A DNA stretch of 34,470 nucleotides from DASPFV01 sp035620975 (GTDB taxonomy: Bacteria; Acidobacteriota; Vicinamibacteria; Vicinamibacterales; 2-12-FULL-66-21), in assembly GCA_035620975.1 (NCBI GenBank), contig DASPFV010000052.1:1-34470 (forward strand), written 5' to 3'. Numbering within the stretch: position 1 is the stretch's first letter; every line of letters begins with the position of its first letter. Of the stretch, positions 1-8,952 are shown in pieces. The notes under the pieces are model-generated. The model worked only from the letters and a program-made list of their open reading frames with translations. It made no database searches and was not told where the DNA came from. A program made the translations under genes and the position numbers.

Positions 1-283
1 GATCGATCTGGCGGACGGTCTGACCAGCGCCGCGGAGCTGCTCGATCGGCACGGTCCCGCGTCGGCCCGCCTGTTCTTCGGCACGGCTCTGGTGGCAGAC
101 GTGCCGCACTCGCCGGGCGCCGAGCGGGTCCGGGGCAGACACCTCCGTCCCTGGCTCGCGCGGTATCGGCGGGAGTACATCGCCGCGCGGGTTGCCGCCG
201 GCGCAGTGCCTGCGATGCTGGAGCGCGTCGTTCAGCTCGAGCCGGGGAACCGAAACGGAAATCGCGACGTGGTTGCGGCCTGA
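1..283 (+). CDS. 3' end of an unrecognised protein (partial)
   Basis: The frame beginning at base 2 is open from the window edge to TGA at 281-283, giving about 93 C-terminal residues. The fragment is Arg/Ala-rich with a probable amphipathic helix around PWLARYRREYIAARVAAG. No catalytic motif or membrane segment is visible, so I cannot name it. It ends 5 nt before the GTG start of the membrane glycosyltransferase, so the two are probably co-transcribed. That context would suit a role in polysaccharide or glycoconjugate assembly, but this is inference from position only. That it is coding rests on the uninterrupted frame and the tight spacing. Confidence 0.55.
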   Translation, partial: IDLADGLTSAAELLDRHGPASARLFFGTALVADVPHSPGAERVRGRHLRPWLARYRREYIAARVAAGAVPAMLERVVQLEPGNRNGNRDVVAA

Positions 284-288
284 CGGTC

Positions 289-2673
289 GTGCGTGGAGTC
301 GCCGCTGCGTACATCGCGTGGGTCCTGTGGGCAGCGTGGATCGTCGCGCATGCTTTCACGCTGCCGGCCGACGCGCTGGCCGTCTTCAACGGCCCGTTTC
401 CGGGCTTCACGTTCTGGCGCGAAGCCGCCCTCGAAGGGGGGCGGGCCCTCGGCGGAGCCTGCGTGCTGCTGCTCGCGGCCTGGGGTGCAGGGACGCGTGC
501 GACGCGCCCGGTCCGGAGCGTGCTGCACGGGACCCTCGAAGACTTCCTCTTCGTGCTGGCTTCGGGCTTCGCCGCCCTCGGCGTGCTCTTCCTCCTGCTC
601 TCGTTCCTCCAGATCTACAAGCCGTGGCCGGTCGGGGTGACAGCCGGCCTGCTCGGGGCGGCCGGACTGGTGTCACTCATCGCCTGGACCCGACCCCGGT
701 TCGTCGGGGCCGCCACGTGGCTTCCGGATCTCTGGCGGTCCCTGACGGTGATCGAGCGGGTATGCGTCCTGATCGCGGTTGCCGCCGTGGCGAGCGCGTT
801 CGTTGGAGCGCTGGCTCCGGAGACCGAGTACGACGCGCTCTGGTACCACCTCTGGCTCCCGGTCCAGTGGCTGCGTGCGGGGCGTCCGGTAGACATCGTC
901 CACGAGTTCATCTCGCTGTACCCGCTCGCGTGGGAATTGCCCGGGGGAGCGGCGCTCGTTCTCGGCGGGCCAGTCGCGGCCAAGCTGCTCCATTTCGCCT
1001 GCCTGCCGCTCGTGGGCCTCACGACGGCCGTTCTGACGCGCCGGCTGTTTCCGTCGGCGAGCGCCGTCCTGGCCGGCAGCTTCGCCATCGTGACTCCGCT
1101 CACGATCTGGGAAGCCACGACCGCTTACATCGATCTCGCGCTCACCTGGTACCTGGCGCTCAGCGTCTATGCGGCCCTCCGCTACGATGAATCGCAGGAT
1201 CGCCGCTGGCTGATCCTGTCGGCGGCCATGATGAGCGCCGCGCTCGCGATCAAGCACCTCGCGCTGGTGGCACTGCCGATTCTCGCCGGTGCTCTGATCA
1301 TCCGCGAGACGCGCCGGGCGACGAGCGCACGTGCGACCCTTGGTCCGGTCGTTTTGTTCCTGGGGATTGCGCTGATCCTCCCGAGCCCCTGGTACGCGCG
1401 CGCCTACGCGGCGTCGCGGAACCCCGTGTTTCCAGATCTCTACGCCGTCTTCGGCGCACGGCCGGCCGAGCGCTGGTCTCCCGAGAACGAAAGGGACCTC
1501 CGGCAATTCAAGGATCGGTTCGGAACGCCGCGAACCCCCGGGCGCCTCGTCGCGCTGCCGTGGGACGTCACGGTACACGCCGCACGGTTCGGCGGGACGT
1601 TCGGGCCGCTGTTCCTCATCCTGCTGCCCGCCGCGCTGCTTGGACGGCGCGTCAGCAGGCGGGCGGTGTTCGTCGCGGGCGGCTGCGCAGCGTACGCGGC
1701 GATCTGGGCGTCTCCGGTGAGCAGCTTCCAGCTCCGGTTCCTCATTCCGCTCGTGCCGTTCCTCGCGGCCTTGAGCGCAGAGGGCGCCGGAAGACTCGCG
1801 CGTGCGGCCGCAATGTTGTCGAAACCGGCTGGCCTGGTCGTGCACGCGATCGTGATCGCGTTGCTGCTGTTCAATCTGCCGCCGGCGACGGAGTGGCACG
1901 AGCCGGACCGGGTCGGCGACGACGGATGGATGACGCACATCGTGCGCGGGATTCCGGCTGGCGTCGTGTTCGGGTCCGAGTCCCGGGATGCCTATCTCAG
2001 GCGGATGGTTCCCTCGTATGGAGCGTGGCGCCACATCGATGCTGCCTTGGCTGCCGACGCGCGGGTGCTCACGTTCGCGGGAGGCGATCACCTGTACGCC
2101 ACGCGCTGGCGTGTCTCGAGCGAGGCGGTCATGGCGCGTCGGGCCACCTGGCACACCGCTGAAGGCGGCGAAGCGGCGGCGCTGGCCGCCATGCGGGATC
2201 TCAGGATTACACACGTGCTGTTCGATCGACGGCAGATCGAGAACGGCGGCCTGCGCGGGCTGGCGATTGCCAGCGACGCCATGTGGACGTGCTGTCTCGT
2301 CCGCGTGTACGAAGACCGGCGCTTCGCCCTCTATCGCGTCCGGGCCGGGGACGACACGGGCTCGATCGCGCCGTCGCGGCCGTCGGAAGCCGTGTCGGAT
2401 GTGTCGGCGACGGTGGCGGCCCGCCAGGCGTGCGGCACGTGCAGCTGGCCTTCGACCGGCAGACCTGGCTCGACGTGCAGCGTCGTGCTGCCGTCCCACC
2501 AGGCGATCACGTGGCGCGTGTCCGCTTCGCGCACGACGGCCGTGAGCACATACGCACCCGGGCGGAAGGGCAGTTCCGGGCAGGTGAACTCGACGAGGCC
2601 GCCCGGCGGCGCCGGCGACACCGGCGTGTCGGTCTCGGTCCGGGCCAGCAGCGTCTGGCCATCAGCCGAGTAG
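289..2673 (+). CDS. GT-C type polytopic membrane glycosyltransferase
   Basis: The frame encodes 794 residues from a GTG start. Residues 1-600 are dominated by hydrophobic segments (roughly 5-25, 55-70, 85-110, 115-135, 155-175 and further helices to about 580). A loop after the fourth or fifth segment holds ETEYDALWYHL (178-188); the acidic residues in this early loop resemble the catalytic loop of GT-C enzymes that use polyprenyl-phosphate sugars. The last part, about 600-680, is soluble and ends near RFALYRVRAG. Beyond residue 680 the frame runs antisense through the Wzt-type ATPase gene and its low-complexity Ser/Arg/Thr-rich sequence looks non-native. The true protein is therefore probably about 680-690 residues, with no stop codon visible until 2673. 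Donor and acceptor are unknown; the export transporter alongside suggests cell-surface glycan synthesis. Confidence 0.75.
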   Translation: MRGVAAAYIAWVLWAAWIVAHAFTLPADALAVFNGPFPGFTFWREAALEGGRALGGACVLLLAAWGAGTRATRPVRSVLHGTLEDFLFVLASGFAALGVLFLLLSFLQIYKPWPVGVTAGLLGAAGLVSLIAWTRPRFVGAATWLPDLWRSLTVIERVCVLIAVAAVASAFVGALAPETEYDALWYHLWLPVQWLRAGRPVDIVHEFISLYPLAWELPGGAALVLGGPVAAKLLHFACLPLVGLTTAVLTRRLFPSASAVLAGSFAIVTPLTIWEATTAYIDLALTWYLALSVYAALRYDESQDRRWLILSAAMMSAALAIKHLALVALPILAGALIIRETRRATSARATLGPVVLFLGIALILPSPWYARAYAASRNPVFPDLYAVFGARPAERWSPENERDLRQFKDRFGTPRTPGRLVALPWDVTVHAARFGGTFGPLFLILLPAALLGRRVSRRAVFVAGGCAAYAAIWASPVSSFQLRFLIPLVPFLAALSAEGAGRLARAAAMLSKPAGLVVHAIVIALLLFNLPPATEWHEPDRVGDDGWMTHIVRGIPAGVVFGSESRDAYLRRMVPSYGAWRHIDAALAADARVLTFAGGDHLYATRWRVSSEAVMARRATWHTAEGGEAAALAAMRDLRITHVLFDRRQIENGGLRGLAIASDAMWTCCLVRVYEDRRFALYRVRAGDDTGSIAPSRPSEAVSDVSATVAARQACGTCSWPSTGRPGSTCSVVLPSHQAITWRVSASRTTAVSTYAPGRKGSSGQVNSTRPPGGAGDTGVSVSVRASSVWPSAE

Positions 2674-3548
2674 TAGGAGAGCTGGAATACGACCGCCGGC
2701 AGCGCGCGCGTGGCCGCATAGCGGATGATCACGGACAGCGGGCGCCCCGTCCGCGCGGTGAAGCTGCCGCTGCGGCTCGGATCCTGCGGGACGAGCCCGG
2801 TGAGCGTCAGCGCCCCTTCCTTTGCTGCCTCCGGGAAATCGAACGCCTCGATCTCGGCCCGCGTGTAGCTCTGGTGGTAGCGGGCGACCACCGGTCCGGG
2901 TTCTCCATCCGCGACGATCTCGCCCTTCTCGAGCAGGACGGCCCGGTCGCACAGCCGTTCCACGGCGGAAAGGTCGTGCGAGATGAGCAGGATGGTGACG
3001 CCGCGCTCCCGCAGCTCGTGAATGCGTCGCAGGCACCGGGCCTGGAACTCCGCGTCGCCGACCGCCAGCACCTCGTCGACGAGCAGGATGTCGGGCTCGA
3101 GGTGCGCGGCAATCGAGAATCCCAGCCTGACGTACATGCCCGACGAGTACCACTTCACCGGCGTGTCGATGAACGGCGCGACCCCGGCGAACTCCACGAT
3201 GCTCGCGAGCTTGCGCGCGATCTCCCGGCGCGTCATGCCGAGGATCGCCCCGCTCAGGAAGACGTTCTCCCGGCCGGTCAACTCGGGATGGAACCCCGAC
3301 GCCACCTCGATGAGCGCCGCCAGCCGGCCCTCGATGACGACCCGGCCCCGCGTCGGGGCCGTGATCCCGGCGAGAATCTTGAGAAGGGTGCTCTTGCCGG
3401 CGCCGTTGCGGCCGACGATGCCGACGCTGGCGCCGCGCTCGACGTCGAGCGAAAAGTCCTTCAGGGCCCAGAACGTGTCGGCGCGCCGCTGCGTGCCCAG
3501 GCGGTACTGTTTCCAGACGCGCTCGATGCGAACGTCCAGTTTTCTCAT
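2331..3548 (-). CDS. wzt: Polysaccharide-export ABC transporter ATPase (Wzt-type)
   Basis: This 405-residue protein is the ATPase of an ABC exporter for O-antigen or a related glycan. Walker A is GRNGAGKS (46-53), the signature region is YSSGMYVRLGFS (134-145, the form usual in Wzt/TagH proteins), Walker B with D-loop is LLVDEVLAVGD (155-165), and the switch His is H191. Residues about 262-362 form a separate beta-rich C-terminal domain like the Wzt_C glycan-binding module, which in known systems recognises the finished polymer. The ATG at 3548 overlaps the permease TGA (TCAT on the plus strand at 3545-3548), so translation is coupled. The whole C-terminal module is encoded opposite the tail of the glycosyltransferase frame. 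Residues 375-405 are polar and probably disordered. Confidence 0.93.
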   Translation of the reverse strand: MRKLDVRIERVWKQYRLGTQRRADTFWALKDFSLDVERGASVGIVGRNGAGKSTLLKILAGITAPTRGRVVIEGRLAALIEVASGFHPELTGRENVFLSGAILGMTRREIARKLASIVEFAGVAPFIDTPVKWYSSGMYVRLGFSIAAHLEPDILLVDEVLAVGDAEFQARCLRRIHELRERGVTILLISHDLSAVERLCDRAVLLEKGEIVADGEPGPVVARYHQSYTRAEIEAFDFPEAAKEGALTLTGLVPQDPSRSGSFTARTGRPLSVIIRYAATRALPAVVFQLSYYSADGQTLLARTETDTPVSPAPPGGLVEFTCPELPFRPGAYVLTAVVREADTRHVIAWWDGSTTLHVEPGLPVEGQLHVPHAWRAATVADTSDTASDGRDGAIEPVSSPARTR

Positions 3549-4390
3549 ACGGCGTCCGCCATCGTGCGCTCGCACAGCTTGAAATACAGATAGGCGCACG
3601 GCAGCAGCACGCAGGTCACGAGCACGCCGGCGCCGAGCGCCTGCCAGTCGGGCCCCTGCCGGAGCACAAGGGCGCTCCGGAAGGTGTCGACCACGGACGC
3701 CATGGGGTTCAGCAGGTAGACTGCGTAGAGCCAGTCGGGCAACGCCTTCCTGACCGCGCTCAGCGGATAGATGACCGGGCTGGCGAACATCCACACCTGC
3801 AGGACCATCGGCATCGCGAGGCTCACGTCGCGATGCCGCACCTGAACGGCGGACAGCAGCAGGCTCAGCGCCATCGTGAACGCCGCCAGCAGCATGACGG
3901 CGGTGATCGCCCATACGGCAGTCGCGGCGATCGGAACCTCGTACCAGATCATCAACCCCGCGAGCGCCAGCGACGCCAGCCCGAGATCCACCAGCGCGAC
4001 GAAGACATACGTCATCGGCAGGATCTCGCGCGGGAAGTACACCTTCGTCAGCAGCGACGCATGGCCCGTCAGCGAGCCGACGGCGCTCGAGAGTCCCGTC
4101 GAGAAAGCGACCCACGGCACGAGCGCCGCGTAGGCGAAGAGCGGGTACGGTACGTCGGACGATCCGGGCATGCGGCCCAGCATCGTGAACACCAGGGTGA
4201 AGACCGCCATCATCGTCAACGGCTGGATGACGGCCCAGGCGATCCCGAGACGGGACTGCTTGTACCGGACCTTCAGGCGGTGCGTGGCAAGCGTCCACAG
4301 GAGATCCCCGAACTGGGGCAGCCGGCGCAGCGCCGCGATCGGCCGCAGCGTGGAGAGCGTCGCCGGCTCGATGATCGCTACTGGACGCAT
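3545..4390 (-). CDS. wzm: ABC-2 type polysaccharide export permease (Wzm-type)
   Basis: This 281-residue integral membrane protein is the usual length for Wzm/TagG-like permeases. A short cytoplasmic N-terminus with the family motif VRYKQSRLGIAWAVIQP (about 41-57) precedes six predicted membrane segments. The conserved region LTKVYFPREILP (about 113-124) and a periplasmic SPVIYPLS loop near residue 200 are also typical. It forms the channel through which the lipid-linked glycan passes, powered by the ATPase encoded immediately downstream with a 4 nt overlap. It is divergent from the RCK channel gene, with 179 nt between starts. I see no strong Shine-Dalgarno sequence before the ATG. Confidence 0.93.
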   Translation of the reverse strand: MRPVAIIEPATLSTLRPIAALRRLPQFGDLLWTLATHRLKVRYKQSRLGIAWAVIQPLTMMAVFTLVFTMLGRMPGSSDVPYPLFAYAALVPWVAFSTGLSSAVGSLTGHASLLTKVYFPREILPMTYVFVALVDLGLASLALAGLMIWYEVPIAATAVWAITAVMLLAAFTMALSLLLSAVQVRHRDVSLAMPMVLQVWMFASPVIYPLSAVRKALPDWLYAVYLLNPMASVVDTFRSALVLRQGPDWQALGAGVLVTCVLLPCAYLYFKLCERTMADAV

Positions 4391-4569
4391 GGAAAAGGCT
4401 GAGTCTGCAAGTCAGGTGCCACGGAGAGATGGCTGGGCTGGCTCGCGCAGGAGCCTGCCGCTGTCGCCGTCAGAACCGGCGTTCATCAGTCAGGCCGCGG
4501 ACCGCCTTTGCGGCGGCGCAGCCGGAGGCCTCGCGGCCGGAGCCGATATACTGGCCCGCCACACCCCGC

Positions 4570-6276
4570 ATGAAGTACCTCCCAAGCCAGCTGGCCTACC
4601 TGACGACGGACCGCGAGGCCAGGGCGAACTTCGGTGCCCTGGCGAAGTATCTCCTGTTCCTCGGCGCCCTCGTCAGCCTGTTTGCGCTCCTCTTCCACGT
4701 CATCAAACTGAACGTCGAGGGGGAACAGTACTCCTGGATCACCGGCTTCTACTGGACGCTCGTCGTGATGACGACGCTCGGGTTCGGCGACATCACCTTC
4801 ACGAGCGACCTGGGGCGCCTGTTCAGCATCGCGGTGCTGCTGTCGGGCGTCGTGTTCCTGCTGGTGATGCTGCCGTTCCTCTTCATCCGGCTGTTCTATG
4901 CGCCCTGGCTGGAAGCGCGGGTCCGGCTGCGGGCTCCGCGTGACGTGCCCGCCGGCATCCACGGGCACGTGATCATCGCCGAGTACGACGCGATTGCCGT
5001 CGGCCTGATCGAGCGCCTGGTGGCGGAGGGGATCCCGTACGTCGTGATCGAGCCCGATCTCGCCAGGGCGGGCCAGTGGTTCGGCGACGGCCTCTCGGTC
5101 GTGGCGGGCGAGAGCGACAACCGCCATACGTACGAGCGCGCCGCCGCGCCGCGGGCTCGAATGGTGCTGGCCAACTGCGAGGATACGGTCAACACGAACA
5201 TCACGATCACCGTGCGCGAGGTCGCGCCGGACCTGCCCGTTGTCGCGATCGTGGAAGAGCAGGACGCGATCGACATCCTGGAACTGAGCGGCGCCACGTC
5301 CGTGCTGCCGCTCAAGCACCAGCTCGGCGACTACCTGGCCAACCGCGTCGATGCCGGCCGGGCGGAGGCCCACGTGGTCGGCGACTACCGCGGGCTGCAG
5401 ATTGCCGAGCTCCCCGCCCACGACACGCCGTTCGTCGGCCGGACCGTCCGCGAGACCGGCCTCCGGCAGCAGACGGGCCTGAGTGTGGTGGGTTTCTGGG
5501 AGCGGGGCAAGCTCCGGCCGGCCTACCCGCAGACCGAGATCAGGGCCGACAGCGTGCTCGTCGTGGCCGGGGCGGAACGCCAGATTCTGGCGCTCAACGC
5601 GCTTCTGCCTGTCTCAGATCGCCAGTCGCCCCCCGTGCTCGTCATCGGGGCCGGCAAGGTGGGGCACGCCGCCGCGAGGATGCTCAAGCGGAAGGGGCTG
5701 CCCGTTCACGCGATCGATCGCTCGGAACCCGCGCTCGCTCCGATCGCCGAGGACGTCGACGCCGTCTTTTCCGGCGATGCCGCGGACCGCCGCCTCCTCG
5801 ATCGCGCAGGCATCCACGACGCGCGCTCGGTGCTGCTCACGACCAACGAAGACGCGATGAACATCTACCTGGCCGTGTACTGCCGCCGCCTCAATCCCGA
5901 TCTCCGCATCATCAGCCGCATCACGCACGAGCGCAACCTCGAAGCCATTCACCGCGCCGGCGCGGACTTCGTGCTGAGCTACACGACTCTGGGGATCGAG
6001 GCCGTGATGTCCCTCCTGCACGGCTACCCGCCCGTGCTGCTCGGCGAAGGGGTCGAGCTGTTCTCCGTCCCGGTGCCCGCCTCACTGGCCGGACGCCCCC
6101 TGCAGGAGTCGGGCATCGGCTCACGGACAGGGCTCAGCGTCGTCGCCATTCAGCACGATAGTCAGCTCACGGCGCTGCTGACGTCCGAGACGGTGCTGCC
6201 GGCCGGCGCCGACCTCCTGATGCTGGGCAGCCATGATCAGCGCGCGGCGTTCGCTGAAGCGTTCGGACGGGAGTGA
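4570..6276 (+). CDS. Two-TM potassium channel with two RCK/TrkA domain pairs
   Basis: The 568-residue product has TM1 (about 23-46), a pore loop with the potassium filter TTLGFGD (68-74) and TM2 (83-110), then two regulatory RCK units. The first unit, about 133-340, has TrkA_N and TrkA_C folds, but its Rossmann loop reads HVIIAEYDAIAVG and lacks the usual GxGxxG. The second, about 354-568, has a classic LVIGAGKVG (357-365) and should bind nucleotide. This suggests a ligand-gated inner-membrane potassium channel with one degenerate and one intact site. The ATG at 4570 begins just before TM1; a longer frame starts at 4429, but its extra residues are Arg-rich and resemble non-coding sequence. 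A TATACT hexamer at 4547-4552 could be a -10 box; no matching -35 was seen. Confidence 0.88.
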   Translation: MKYLPSQLAYLTTDREARANFGALAKYLLFLGALVSLFALLFHVIKLNVEGEQYSWITGFYWTLVVMTTLGFGDITFTSDLGRLFSIAVLLSGVVFLLVMLPFLFIRLFYAPWLEARVRLRAPRDVPAGIHGHVIIAEYDAIAVGLIERLVAEGIPYVVIEPDLARAGQWFGDGLSVVAGESDNRHTYERAAAPRARMVLANCEDTVNTNITITVREVAPDLPVVAIVEEQDAIDILELSGATSVLPLKHQLGDYLANRVDAGRAEAHVVGDYRGLQIAELPAHDTPFVGRTVRETGLRQQTGLSVVGFWERGKLRPAYPQTEIRADSVLVVAGAERQILALNALLPVSDRQSPPVLVIGAGKVGHAAARMLKRKGLPVHAIDRSEPALAPIAEDVDAVFSGDAADRRLLDRAGIHDARSVLLTTNEDAMNIYLAVYCRRLNPDLRIISRITHERNLEAIHRAGADFVLSYTTLGIEAVMSLLHGYPPVLLGEGVELFSVPVPASLAGRPLQESGIGSRTGLSVVAIQHDSQLTALLTSETVLPAGADLLMLGSHDQRAAFAEAFGRE

Positions 6277-6343
6277 GCCGGATCCCCGACCAGCGGCTCT
6301 CGATTTTCCCCGTCGCAGTTCGCAAAGTCGATACGATCGATCC

Positions 6344-7339
6344 ATGGAGGCCCGGATCGCATCCTTCGTTGCGCGTCAGTGGCTCGTCCCCGAAGCCCGT
6401 TTGCGCGTGGCTGCGCAGCCGCTCTGCGGGGGCCTCGAATCCGCGGTGACCCGTGCGTCGCTGTCGGCACCGGTCCCGGCGGCGGTGCCCAGCCAGCTCG
6501 TCGTCAAGGAGCTGCGCGGCGGCCTCCGCCGCGAGGCCGCAGTGTACCGGGCGCTCTGGAATCGGCTGCCGCAGCCGCCCGCCGCACAGATCCTCGGCGT
6601 GGAATCCGAGGCCGCCGTCGAATACGTGTTTCTCGAGTACGTTCGGCCGACGTCGGACTGGCCGTGGGCCGACACGACGACGGCGGCCGAGGTCTGCCGG
6701 GAGCTCGCGAGGCTGCATGCTGCCCGGGATCTCCTGTGCGCGGCCTTCAACTGGGACTACGAGGCCGAGCTTGCGGCGTCGGCGGAGGCTACCGTCGCCA
6801 CTGCTCGAGAGATGAGGGACGCGAGCGGCGTGCGGTTCTGGCGACGGCCTGGCGATCTCAAGCGCGTCGTCGATCATCTCGCGGAGCTTCGACAGTGCCT
6901 CTTCGACTCGGGCACGGCAGTAATTCACGGTGACGTGCACCCCGGAAACGTCATCATCGGCTCGGATGGGCGTGGGCCGCGCGTCGTGCTCATCGACTGG
7001 GGTCGCGCGCGTGTCGGCTCGCCGCTCGAGGACGTCGCCTCCTGGCTCCATTCCCTCGGCTGCTGGGAGCCGCAGGCCCGGCGCCGGCACGACACGCTGC
7101 TCCGCGTCTATCTCGAGCGCCGCGGGCGGCCGGCCGGGATCCCGACGGCTGTTCGCCGTGAGTACTGGCTGGCGTCGGCGAGCAACGGGCTGGCGGGGGC
7201 CATCCGGTACCACCTTGCCGTCCTGGGGAATCCCGATTCGCCCGAGCGGCTGCGAAGCGACTGCCGGCAGGCGTTGCGGGCCTGGGAGCGCGTGATCCGG
7301 CGGGCCGCTACGCTGATCGGCACCAGCTCAGCTGATTGA
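6344..7339 (+). CDS. APH-fold phosphotransferase family protein
   Basis: This 331-residue protein has the protein-kinase-like fold of aminoglycoside/choline/homoserine phosphotransferases. VVKEL around K55 is the probable ATP-binding lysine. The catalytic loop is VIHGDVHPGNVII (193-205), with the expected Asp and Asn, and LIDWGRARVG (216-225) is the metal-binding DFG-like motif. Family members phosphorylate small hydroxylated molecules; the substrate cannot be read from sequence, and resistance to aminoglycosides should not be assumed. ATG 6344 is chosen because the upstream residues of the longer frame are low complexity. It lies 67 nt after the channel gene and overlaps the histidine phosphatase tail-to-tail by 32 nt. 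Confidence 0.85.
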   Translation: MEARIASFVARQWLVPEARLRVAAQPLCGGLESAVTRASLSAPVPAAVPSQLVVKELRGGLRREAAVYRALWNRLPQPPAAQILGVESEAAVEYVFLEYVRPTSDWPWADTTTAAEVCRELARLHAARDLLCAAFNWDYEAELAASAEATVATAREMRDASGVRFWRRPGDLKRVVDHLAELRQCLFDSGTAVIHGDVHPGNVIIGSDGRGPRVVLIDWGRARVGSPLEDVASWLHSLGCWEPQARRRHDTLLRVYLERRGRPAGIPTAVRREYWLASASNGLAGAIRYHLAVLGNPDSPERLRSDCRQALRAWERVIRRAATLIGTSSAD

Positions 7340-7940
7340 ACGACACCACGGAACGTGGTGTTCCGTTGGCCCAGACGATCTCCGAGAGGCTGAGGTGAGC
7401 GGGCCGGCCCTCTTCCCACACGGCAGCCGGCCGTCCGAGCACGGTCCCGACGACCTGGGCAATCACGCCGGCGTGCGTGACGACGGCGACGCGCTGCCCC
7501 TGGTGCCGTCGGGCGATACGCCGCAGCGCGCTGAGCGTCCGTTCGCGGAACTGACGGTAACTCTCCCCCTCGGGCCAGGCGAACTCGTCGTCAAGCTGCG
7601 CCTGGTTGCGCGACCACAGTTCGGGGTACTCGCGCTTGATCCAGGCGATTGGCCGTCCGTCGAGAACGCCGCAGTGGATCTCTCTCAGCCCGTCGTCGGC
7701 CGTACACGGCAGGTGCCAGACGGAGGCGAGCACTTCGGCGGTTTCGCGGGCCCTGGCGAGCGAGCTGGAGTACAGCACGTCCGGCCTGCAGGCAGGTGGG
7801 CGGGCCCCGAGCGCGTCGAGCGCGCGCCGGCCCGTCGGGCTCACCGGAAGGTCGAAGGAACCGCAGAGGAGGCCGGGCTCGGGGCCGGTATCGACGTGCG
7901 CGTGGCGAATGAGCAGGATCGTCGTCGGGGGGCCTTCCAT
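7308..7940 (-). CDS. Histidine phosphatase superfamily protein (phosphoglycerate mutase-like)
   Basis: The 210-residue protein starts with the hallmark LLIRHAH (9-15), in which the first His is the phospho-acceptor. It also has YSSSLARARETAE (57-69) with the conserved Arg, LREIHCG (85-91) with the acidic proton donor, and VVTHAG (153-158) with the second catalytic His. This is a complete single-domain enzyme like cobalamin-phosphate phosphatase (CobC) or broad-specificity sugar phosphatases. No cobalamin genes are nearby, so the substrate is open. It starts 16 nt after the stop of the second methyltransferase on the same strand, so it is probably the last gene of that cluster. Confidence 0.88.
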   Translation of the reverse strand: MEGPPTTILLIRHAHVDTGPEPGLLCGSFDLPVSPTGRRALDALGARPPACRPDVLYSSSLARARETAEVLASVWHLPCTADDGLREIHCGVLDGRPIAWIKREYPELWSRNQAQLDDEFAWPEGESYRQFRERTLSALRRIARRHQGQRVAVVTHAGVIAQVVGTVLGRPAAVWEEGRPAHLSLSEIVWANGTPRSVVSFNQLSWCRSA

Positions 7941-7956
7941 GCAGAGCGGCCGTACG

Positions 7957-8952
7957 CTATTGCAAGACCTGACCCCGGCATTCCACCAGGAAGCGGCCGC
8001 TGGCTTGCCGGGCCGTTGCCGAGACAGCGAGGCCTGCCTGGGCGGCGAGCTCCCGGAATTCCGAGAGCGTGCGGCTCCGTCCTCCTACGAGGACCAGCAT
8101 GAGCAGCTCCGGCGCCGGACCGGCCTCGTCCGGCGTAATGCCGCCGAGCACCACCAGTCGGCCGGAGGGCCGGGCCGCCTCCGCGCACCGCTGCAAGAGC
8201 AGTCGGGCCTCCGCGTCGGGCCAGTCGGCCAGGACGTTCTTCAGCAAATACAGGTCGCCGCCGGCAGGGAGCGGGTCGAAGAAGCTCTGGCCCACCGGAA
8301 GCGCCCGCTCCGCGACGCCGGCGGCCGTGAAGACCGCACGGGAGCGCGCAACGGTGGATGGCAGGTCGACGAGCGTCCCCCGGACGTGCGGATGAGCCTT
8401 GAGGATCTCGGCGAGGAGCGCGCCGGTCCCTCCACCGACATCGACGACGTGCGCAATCGATTCCCACGTCCCGGTGACCAGCACTTCGGGGTCCGGGATT
8501 CCGTGGCCCGGGCCCATCAGCGCGTCGAAGCGCTCCGCGATCTCCGGATGGGCAGCGAGATCGTCCCAGAACGGTCGGCCGAACACGGTGTTATAGGCGG
8601 GTGCCCCCGTTCTCACGGCCGTAATCAGCGTGTTCCAGGCGTGGGCCATCCGTCCGCCGAAGCCGTCCAGATCGAGCCCGATCCGCAGGCCGTCGGAGAG
8701 CAGCGTCCGCGACGCGTCGTTCATCGCGAACTCGCCCGGGGCAGGCTCGTCGAACAGCCCCCGTGCGATCAGGTGACGGAGCACGCGCGCCAGCGCGTCC
8801 GCGTCGGCTCCGGCGGCCGCCGCGAGATCGGAAATGCCTCGCGGCCCTGCCTGCAGGTGTTCGGCAATCCGCAGCGTGACGACCACGTGCACGCACCACG
8901 GCGTGCAGAGATCGCTCAGCGCCCACACGTCCACGTGGTTTGCTGTCGTCAC
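7957..8952 (-). CDS. SAM-dependent O-methyltransferase (family 2), second of a tandem pair
   Basis: The 331-residue enzyme has a winged-helix dimerisation domain (about 15-90) followed by a Rossmann methyltransferase domain. SAM motif I is VVDVGGGTG (169-177). The family-2 signature NVLHDW appears here as NVLADW (239-244), with Ala where the His normally sits. The start is GTG at 8952, which overlaps the TGA of the upstream paralog by 4 nt (GTGA), strong support for this start and for translational coupling. Related enzymes methylate hydroxyls on aromatic or polyketide-type molecules (plant COMT, bacterial HIOMT-like proteins). The acceptor is unknown, and the His-to-Ala change may alter catalysis or substrate choice. 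Confidence 0.88.
   Translation of the reverse strand: MTTANHVDVWALSDLCTPWCVHVVVTLRIAEHLQAGPRGISDLAAAAGADADALARVLRHLIARGLFDEPAPGEFAMNDASRTLLSDGLRIGLDLDGFGGRMAHAWNTLITAVRTGAPAYNTVFGRPFWDDLAAHPEIAERFDALMGPGHGIPDPEVLVTGTWESIAHVVDVGGGTGALLAEILKAHPHVRGTLVDLPSTVARSRAVFTAAGVAERALPVGQSFFDPLPAGGDLYLLKNVLADWPDAEARLLLQRCAEAARPSGRLVVLGGITPDEAGPAPELLMLVLVGGRSRTLSEFRELAAQAGLAVSATARQASGRFLVECRGQVLQ

Noticed and set aside
673..2499. 608-codon open frame on the minus strand
   Set aside because: It is antisense to the glycosyltransferase, is Arg/Gly/Pro/His-rich and has no domain; it reflects codon bias in GC-rich DNA.
4429..4569. N-terminal extension of the RCK channel
   Set aside because: The extra 47 residues are Arg/Ala/Pro-rich and unlike channel N-termini; the ATG at 4570 leads directly into TM1.
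6344..7339. Aminoglycoside resistance gene
   Set aside because: The fold is APH-like, but the family has many non-resistance substrates, and nothing in the context indicates antibiotic modification.
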